Assembly: GCF_958295425.1 (NCBI RefSeq)
Contig: NC_081153.1
Span: 2,328,419 to 2,392,418, forward strand
Source: Solea solea
Taxonomy: Eukaryota; Chordata; Actinopteri; Pleuronectiformes; Soleidae
Direction: 5' to 3'
Length of the DNA stretch: 64,000 nt
The notes below the pieces were generated by a model that was not told where the DNA came from, did no database searches, and saw only the letters and a program-made list of their open reading frames with translations. Positions 58,326 through 64,000 of the stretch are shown piece by piece. The position numbers and the translations under genes are program-made. Positions within the stretch are counted from its first letter, which is position 1. The number at the start of each line of letters is the position of its first letter.

Positions 58326-58830
58326 TCCAGTGTTGGTTGAGTTACTTGGAAATAGTAATTAGTTACTGATTACTTCTCCAAGAAAGTAATCCAGTTACTT
58401 TACTGATGACTTATTTTCAAAAATAATTAGTTACTTTTCAAAAACATGATGCACAAGCTGAATACTCGATAGCAATAGACCTTTCAGCCCAATTCTATTT
58501 TTTCTGTATATTCATCATATGAAATCTTTTAATTTTAACCGACGTTACTTTGAGTCAGACTCCAAGTAACGTCGGTACTTGGGTAAACGTTAAACGCTGC
58601 GTGGTCCCGCTCTCTCCCGCTCTCTCCCGCGGTCCATGTTATCTTCTGTTGATGGACAGACGACGTGTCTGTTGTTTACCACTGATGTCGTTCACACGTG
58701 ATCGTCCATGAGACAGTCTAACAAACAGAATCACGGTTTAGTAACGCAGTCTGCGTGCGGGAAAGTAACTGTAATCTAATTACTTTCTGTTTTTGCAATT
58801 GTAATCCATTACTCTACTCATTATGTGAAA
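58326..58830 (+). mobile_element. dispersed fish repeat with AGTTACTT-rich ends
   Basis: Begins CCAGTGTTGGTTGAGTTACT and ends in CGGGAAAGTAACTGTAATC with AATTGTAATCCATTACTC. This is a familiar teleost DNA-transposon layout whose two ends are AT-rich inverted relatives. One fairly complete copy. Confidence 0.6.
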
Positions 58831-59637
58831 AATACATCAGATTACGTCAGTGGCTCCCACCTAAATGCCCTCCCAAAGGCTTATGTTACCCTTCGTCGTG
58901 TGGGCGTGACGTTCCACGCTGCCGAGCACGACCAGAACATGGTCTGTCTTCCAAGAGCATCTTCTGTCCTAGCAGAAGTTAGTCTGTTAAACGCTTAAAT
59001 GCTTTTAAATGTAAATGTCAGATACTTTATATCGATCACTGGACCTTTTTAAAATCTGAAACCATCCGTATCGCAGCTCGTACACGGAGTGATGTTACAA
59101 TAATCCGCCTGTTTCAGGATGAAAAAGGAATCCCTTTTGCCCAGAGACCCTCCTCTAATCTCACCTGATCCTTGGCATGTGTCTGAGTGTGTTGCTGAGT
59201 CAGTTTTAATGACCTGAAGCACAGCACTGTGTTTTTGGCGTTTGCAGCAGCTCGGCTGAGTCACTGTGAGCGAGGAGAGCAGCAAACTACACAACACAAG
59301 AGCAGAATTATAAATAATTCAGTCAATGCTTTGCATCCGCGTTCTCCACTGAATTGTGTTTGGAGCAAATATTTTTTTTTGATATTACTCACTTGGGGGA
59401 AGCAGCGGGGTCACATCCTTCAATCACAACAAGAATGAGAACTTCAGTGTGAGAGCGGAGCCTGCGTCAGTGTTGTTGTGTTGTTGTGAGTAAATCTCTC
59501 CACTACCACAGTCACAAACACTAATGCAGTATTTACTGATAAACTGGGACTTCACTGCAGTAAGATTCTTACTGTCAAAACAATATAAACAAAAACAAGG
59601 AGCCAGATCTGGACTGCAGACAGGTTAGTGAAGCACA

Positions 59638-59770
59638 GCCCGTGGCCAAGTGGAACGGGAACTTGGCTTGTGAACGGATGGTTGCCGGTTGGTGTCCCGC
59701 CCTCAGACGCTGCTCAGTCGCTGCCCACTGCTCCTACACTCTCTGTGTCTTCAAAGCACCGTGAGAAGAA
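59638..59770 (+). mobile_element. SINE-B, partial
   Basis: A box GTGGCCAAGTGG (59642-59653), decayed B box GGTTGGTGTCC (59688-59698), then GCTCAGTCGCTGCCCACTGC. The 3' tail of the copy at 45663 is not present. Confidence 0.7.
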
Positions 59771-60404
59771 ACATGTCATCTCGACGGGAGACTGTGGCTC
59801 TGTCGTGGAACAGTCCAGAGCCAGACTACTCACAGGCGGATCAGAACCGACTTCACAGTGGCCCAACCTGTGGTTCCACCAGAAAACACTGAGAAACACT
59901 TTCCACGGTCCCTCACAGACTCCTACATCTGTGAGATGTTTGTGGGTCGTATTTATGACGTCACATTTATCTCATTTCAAAGACGAACAAATGCTAATAT
60001 TTTGCACCTTTCTGATTTTAATGCACTTTCAGTTCATCTGAGAACAGTCACAGCTTTTTATGCACTTTGAGGCGTGCGAAGGACAGCTATGACCACACTA
60101 TTTTAATTGTTATATTATATTTATTATATTTTGAATGTGTCCTCACTGGCTGCAGGAGATTTTCTGGTAGTCCTGGTCTAGACGGTCTCTTTCCAAAAAC
60201 TTGGACTGTCTTTAGGTTTCAGTGCAAACTTAATGTGTGACTTCCTCTTTGTTAAAGCAGTTTCAGACTTTGTGTGTTTTTTTGATAATGAACGTGTTCC
60301 TGTGTCAATGAGGTCTTGATGTTCACGTTCACGCTCTCAGCAACAGTTTCTGTCCCTTGGCCTTTTCACACCAAGATTTCCAAGGTTTTCAACCTTTAAC
60401 AGAC

Positions 60405-60440
<36 letters not shown>

Positions 60441-62415
60441 TCGATCCTCGTTACCCTGTGCACTCAGTTGTGACATCATAAAGACGTTTTCTATTGCAGC
60501 TTTTAAAGGACTGTTTTTTTGTGTTCTAATGGTGATTGTGTGACTGGAGAAGGCCTGCATATTCTTACCGGGTTTTGTTTGTGTCAGCCACTTTATTAGA
60601 GACACAGGACACAGGGTAACGTGTCAGGAGTGGCAGCCCTTTGTTGCCCGTGTGCTTTAAGATTTGACAAATTGTGCATTCAGTGATCGTCTTCTGCAGA
60701 CTTTGTTTAAAAGTAATACTCATTTAGTTTAATTACTGTTGCCTCTCTATTCATTTGAAACTCATTCTCATTCTGTGTTTTCTTTCTTTCTTTGGACCGT
60801 GTTCTGTAAACAAAGTCCCTGAAACCCGCTCTTCTTTCCTCTTGTGTTGCTCAGTTTCATCTTCATCATCCTGACCACGTCTACACCTGTGTCACTTGTG
60901 GTGCTCACGGTGGCGCCGATGCTCGTCAGGTGTAACTTTTTGCTCTTTAGCTGCGATGACTGATATTCACTGTGCCATCCCAGCGTCGTCTTCTCTCCTC
61001 TCATTACCACACTTGGTGATTGCTTCCCCTGCGCTGTGCATTCTGTTTGTCACTAAATCTCAGGGACGTGCGAGTGTTCCAGCTTCTGTTCTCGGCTTTC
61101 GGGGCTTTTTATTTGCTGCTCAGATTCACCAGAGAGAGTGAGCTCACTAATAATAAGAGCAGCCTGTATCACAGTATAAGAATATAAAGTAGGACTTCCT
61201 CCTGAGATGGATTAGACTGTATTTCTCCAGTGTTCTCTGTGGAGCCTCAGCATCCAGCTTCCACAGGCTATACTGAGGATTACCATCTTCTATGTTCAGG
61301 CAGCTCAGTTTCTCTCTCACACTTTCTACTTCATCTGCTGTGAAGAGGGAAAAAACGTGTGCTCTCCAGAGTAAACGGAACACATGAGGGGTTTGAAATT
61401 CCAGGCAGGACCTGACTGTGCCGGGGTCCACTCGTCTTCAAACCCAGTGACCGCTTCCTGTTTGTTCAGTCAGAACTGTCGGTGCAGGTCGTCGCCGTGA
61501 CTTTGAGAGCTTCATCCTGAGAGTCAAACGTGTAAATATGAGTTCAGTTAGCTGAGGTTTCAGCCGCGCTCGTCTCTGTGTCAGTGTCGTTTACATCCAG
61601 CTGCACCGGAGCATCAATACATGCTGTGCTTTGTTTGTTTATTGTTTATTTTCCTGGTCATTCACGTTACATAATAGACCTGGTGCTGTGTTGAAGAAGA
61701 CCCAAAACTAAAGAACACGAAGCAAACCTCCAATGAGCTTATTTGAAGAATACACACACACAAAAATAACTATAATACATTTCTCTATGGGTAAGAGATT
61801 ACAATGAAATTAAAATATACGTTAACAAGATTAAACAATCTTTGAAACATTCTTTATAGCATTTTGTAGAGGAATCATTTTTATTCCAAATATGAAAACG
61901 ATTGAGTTGAATAAAAGTGGACCTTGAGCTGTTGAGGATTATTCCCTTCACGTGAACGTCTCTTAAGGATAAAAACACGAATCTGATCAAAGACATAAAT
62001 AATATGACTCTACATTTGTGGACGAGCAGAATTCTGTGCAGAGTTATAGATGCTAACACTTTAAGACTTTCAGGATCATCCTATTGCCCCAAATAAATAG
62101 AAAATCTGAAATGATGAGTCCTTTTTTTGAGTCTGTCTCAACAGAAATGCATTCATATAATTGTTGGATGATTTTTACTCGGTGAGATTCTCCCGCGCTG
62201 AGTCGTCCGACTAACAACATTGGACAAAACATTCAAAATGTAAATGTGCTTCTCTCAGCTGCAGGACACTGAGCACAGCACACGTCTCTAATAACGGGGG
62301 AATTGCTTCTTTCTTCATGTGGAGTTTCACGTTTTATTGTGATTCAAACACTGTATAAGTGAAAGGTTTCCCTGTCCATGAGAAGGTAACCATGGTGTTT
62401 TCACCTCTCAGACGC

Positions 62416-62466
62416 GCAGCAGACACGGTGCAGACTCGGTGCAGACACGGTGCAGACACGGTGCAG
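62416..62466. repeat. 12-bp tandem repeat (ACACGGTGCAG)
   Basis: About four units with small variation. Confidence 0.85.
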
Positions 62467-62847
62467 AGTCCTTGAATGAGGTGTTCTCACCTCGCCGCTC
62501 CCTGCTCTTCTTGACCTTCATTAAAATGCCACAGCCTGTAGTTATTAATGCCGCAGCTGAAGCACCTGAAGCCATACACGGCAGATTAACCCCGAGGATC
62601 AAACAGGCAAAAGGCGCCGCTTTAAGCAACCGCTCGACACTTGTAGAGCTGTGTGTCGGCACTAATCAGGAACTACCTTGATAGTGCCATGAATAATGGA
62701 TGAAACGTCTTTATTTTTAGATATATTTATATAAAGAAATGAAAACAAAGACATATTCTATCAACTAAATGATGTCTTTACAGTGCTGAAATGTTTTTTT
62801 AAATTCATAAAATAAAAGTGATGGATTGATGGGTCCTTGTTAGTTAA

Positions 62848-63632
62848 CAGATGTGATCTGTGCCACAGGTGCACCCGTGAGAATAATAAGCAACTCCTTA
62901 TATGGACGTCCTGGGCGTGTGTGTGTGTTTATAGTTCACATATTCAGGCTTTAAAAAATGTTGAGGCAAAGTTATGATTCAATTTGTCGCATCTTTAGTC
63001 GTGATATAAAGTTGCAATAATTGCGCAGTAGTCACAAAATTAGCCAGTTTTTCCTTTTCTTTTTGTTCATAAAGTGAACTTTCAATAAACATACAATCCA
63101 ATTTAAAACATTTTGAGTACTTTTTGCTCAGGTGTGTTTATATAGATTACCTATTTCTGCTAACGTTTGTACACTTTGTTTTGCATTCTTCTAATAATTG
63201 TGCAGAAGTCACAATATTAGAGCATTTTTCTTTTTGTTCATAAAGTGAACTTTAAACTTTGACATATTTCCAAATTTCACAAATTCAATTCGATTTTAAA
63301 CCTTTGACGTACTTTTTGCTCGGATGATGCTGATATTTTGGGTTTTTGTGATGTTTCTGGAGAAAATACCTGAGTGGATTGTTGAATTCTTATTTTTATT
63401 AAATCCAAAATAAATTTTGAATCATACGACTGCCTGATGAACGTTATAATTTAAATTATAAAAATTTAAAAATAAAAACAAATTGAATCTGGTCTTAAAC
63501 ATTTGAAGTACTTGTTGCTCAGGTGTGTTTATACAGTTTAAATAGATTGTCTGTAGGATATCCTTAAAAAGGCTATAAGAAGTCTATATTGCACATTCTT
63601 ATAGTCTCTGTATATCATCTGTGTTCTAAGGG
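62848..63632 (-). mobile_element. TTAA-MITE family, long copy with internal triplication
   Basis: On the minus strand it begins TTAA-CCCTTAGAACACAG (TTAA 63633-63636) and runs to the GGAGTTGCTTATTATTCTCAC landmark near 62890. The segment around GTACTTTTTGCTCAGG occurs three times (about 63115, 63308 and 63506), so the interior is expanded. The left end near TTAA 62844-62847 is decayed. Confidence 0.6.
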
Positions 63633-63751
63633 TTAAAACATCATCTCATCATTAGATATTCCATTTTCTTCCAGTTCAAGACAAATAAAATATTCATCCC
63701 CTAATAATGATTATAACATTTGTGTCTGCTTTGACTTTGTCACTTTTCAGT

Positions 63752-63800
63752 GACTCACCTTCACTCACTCACTCACTCACTCACTCACTCGCTCACTCTG
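63752..63800. repeat. (TCAC)n microsatellite
   Basis: About ten CACT units, one changed to CGCT. Confidence 0.9.
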
Positions 63801-64000
63801 TGGGCGTCGGCAGACATTTAAAATAAGTCATTGTAAAGTGGAATCAGAGCCAAACAAACGTCTGAGTCACGGCCGCTGTCTTGGTGTGTTTTCATAAATG
63901 TGGAAAGCGTCGTCAGATGGCGGATATTTCGGGAGACACGTGGGGTGAGATGTTTCCTGTGAGCGGATCTTCTTTATCAGTGTGTGGACGGCGTGACGTT

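Noticed and set aside
63752..63800. CRISPR-like direct repeats
   Set aside because: A 4-bp microsatellite without spacers in a vertebrate genome.

Overview
The window looks like nuclear DNA of a ray-finned (teleost) fish. The evidence is very dense (GT)n, (TA)n and (CAG)n microsatellites, fish-type tRNA-derived SINEs, a Rex1-like LINE tail, many small DNA-transposon relics, and two interrupted vertebrate genes with GT-AG introns. Coding sequence is under 1.5% of the window. No bacterial, viral or CRISPR-like content was seen.

Layout, both genes on the plus strand. (1) 1-27922 is non-coding and most simply the intron before the second-last exon of TRAPPC9. (2) The last two coding exons of TRAPPC9 (TRAPP-II vesicle-tethering subunit) lie at 27923-28146 and 28583-28762, followed by a 3' UTR with poly(A) signals. 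(3) About 11 kb between the genes holds a 1.6 kb minisatellite, a duplicated YY1/forkhead-like segment, a tandem pair of CTCF-like motifs, and a strong RE1/NRSE (REST) motif at 38212-38232. (4) Coding exon 1 of KCNK9 (two-pore K+ channel TASK-3) is at 39799-40081, ending inside the first selectivity filter. (5) 40082-64000 is KCNK9 intron 1; exon 2 is not in the window.

The TRAPPC9-KCNK9 order and orientation match mammals, where the pair belongs to the imprinted PEG13/KCNK9 domain. The genes work in unrelated processes (Golgi trafficking; neuronal leak K+ current), so the linkage is more likely regulatory than functional. The candidate insulator motifs between them and the REST-type motif near KCNK9 are the most testable biology here.

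The rest is a layered record of mobile elements: TTAA-flanked MITEs with CCCTY ends (piggyBac-like), one nested inside another repeat; a Rex1-like LINE inside an R2/NeSL-type LINE relic; a full SINE with a perfect 14-bp target duplication; a SINE with a duplicated B box; and a 58-bp solo LINE/SINE tail. No convincingly new gene system was found. All family names come from recognition by eye, without database search.
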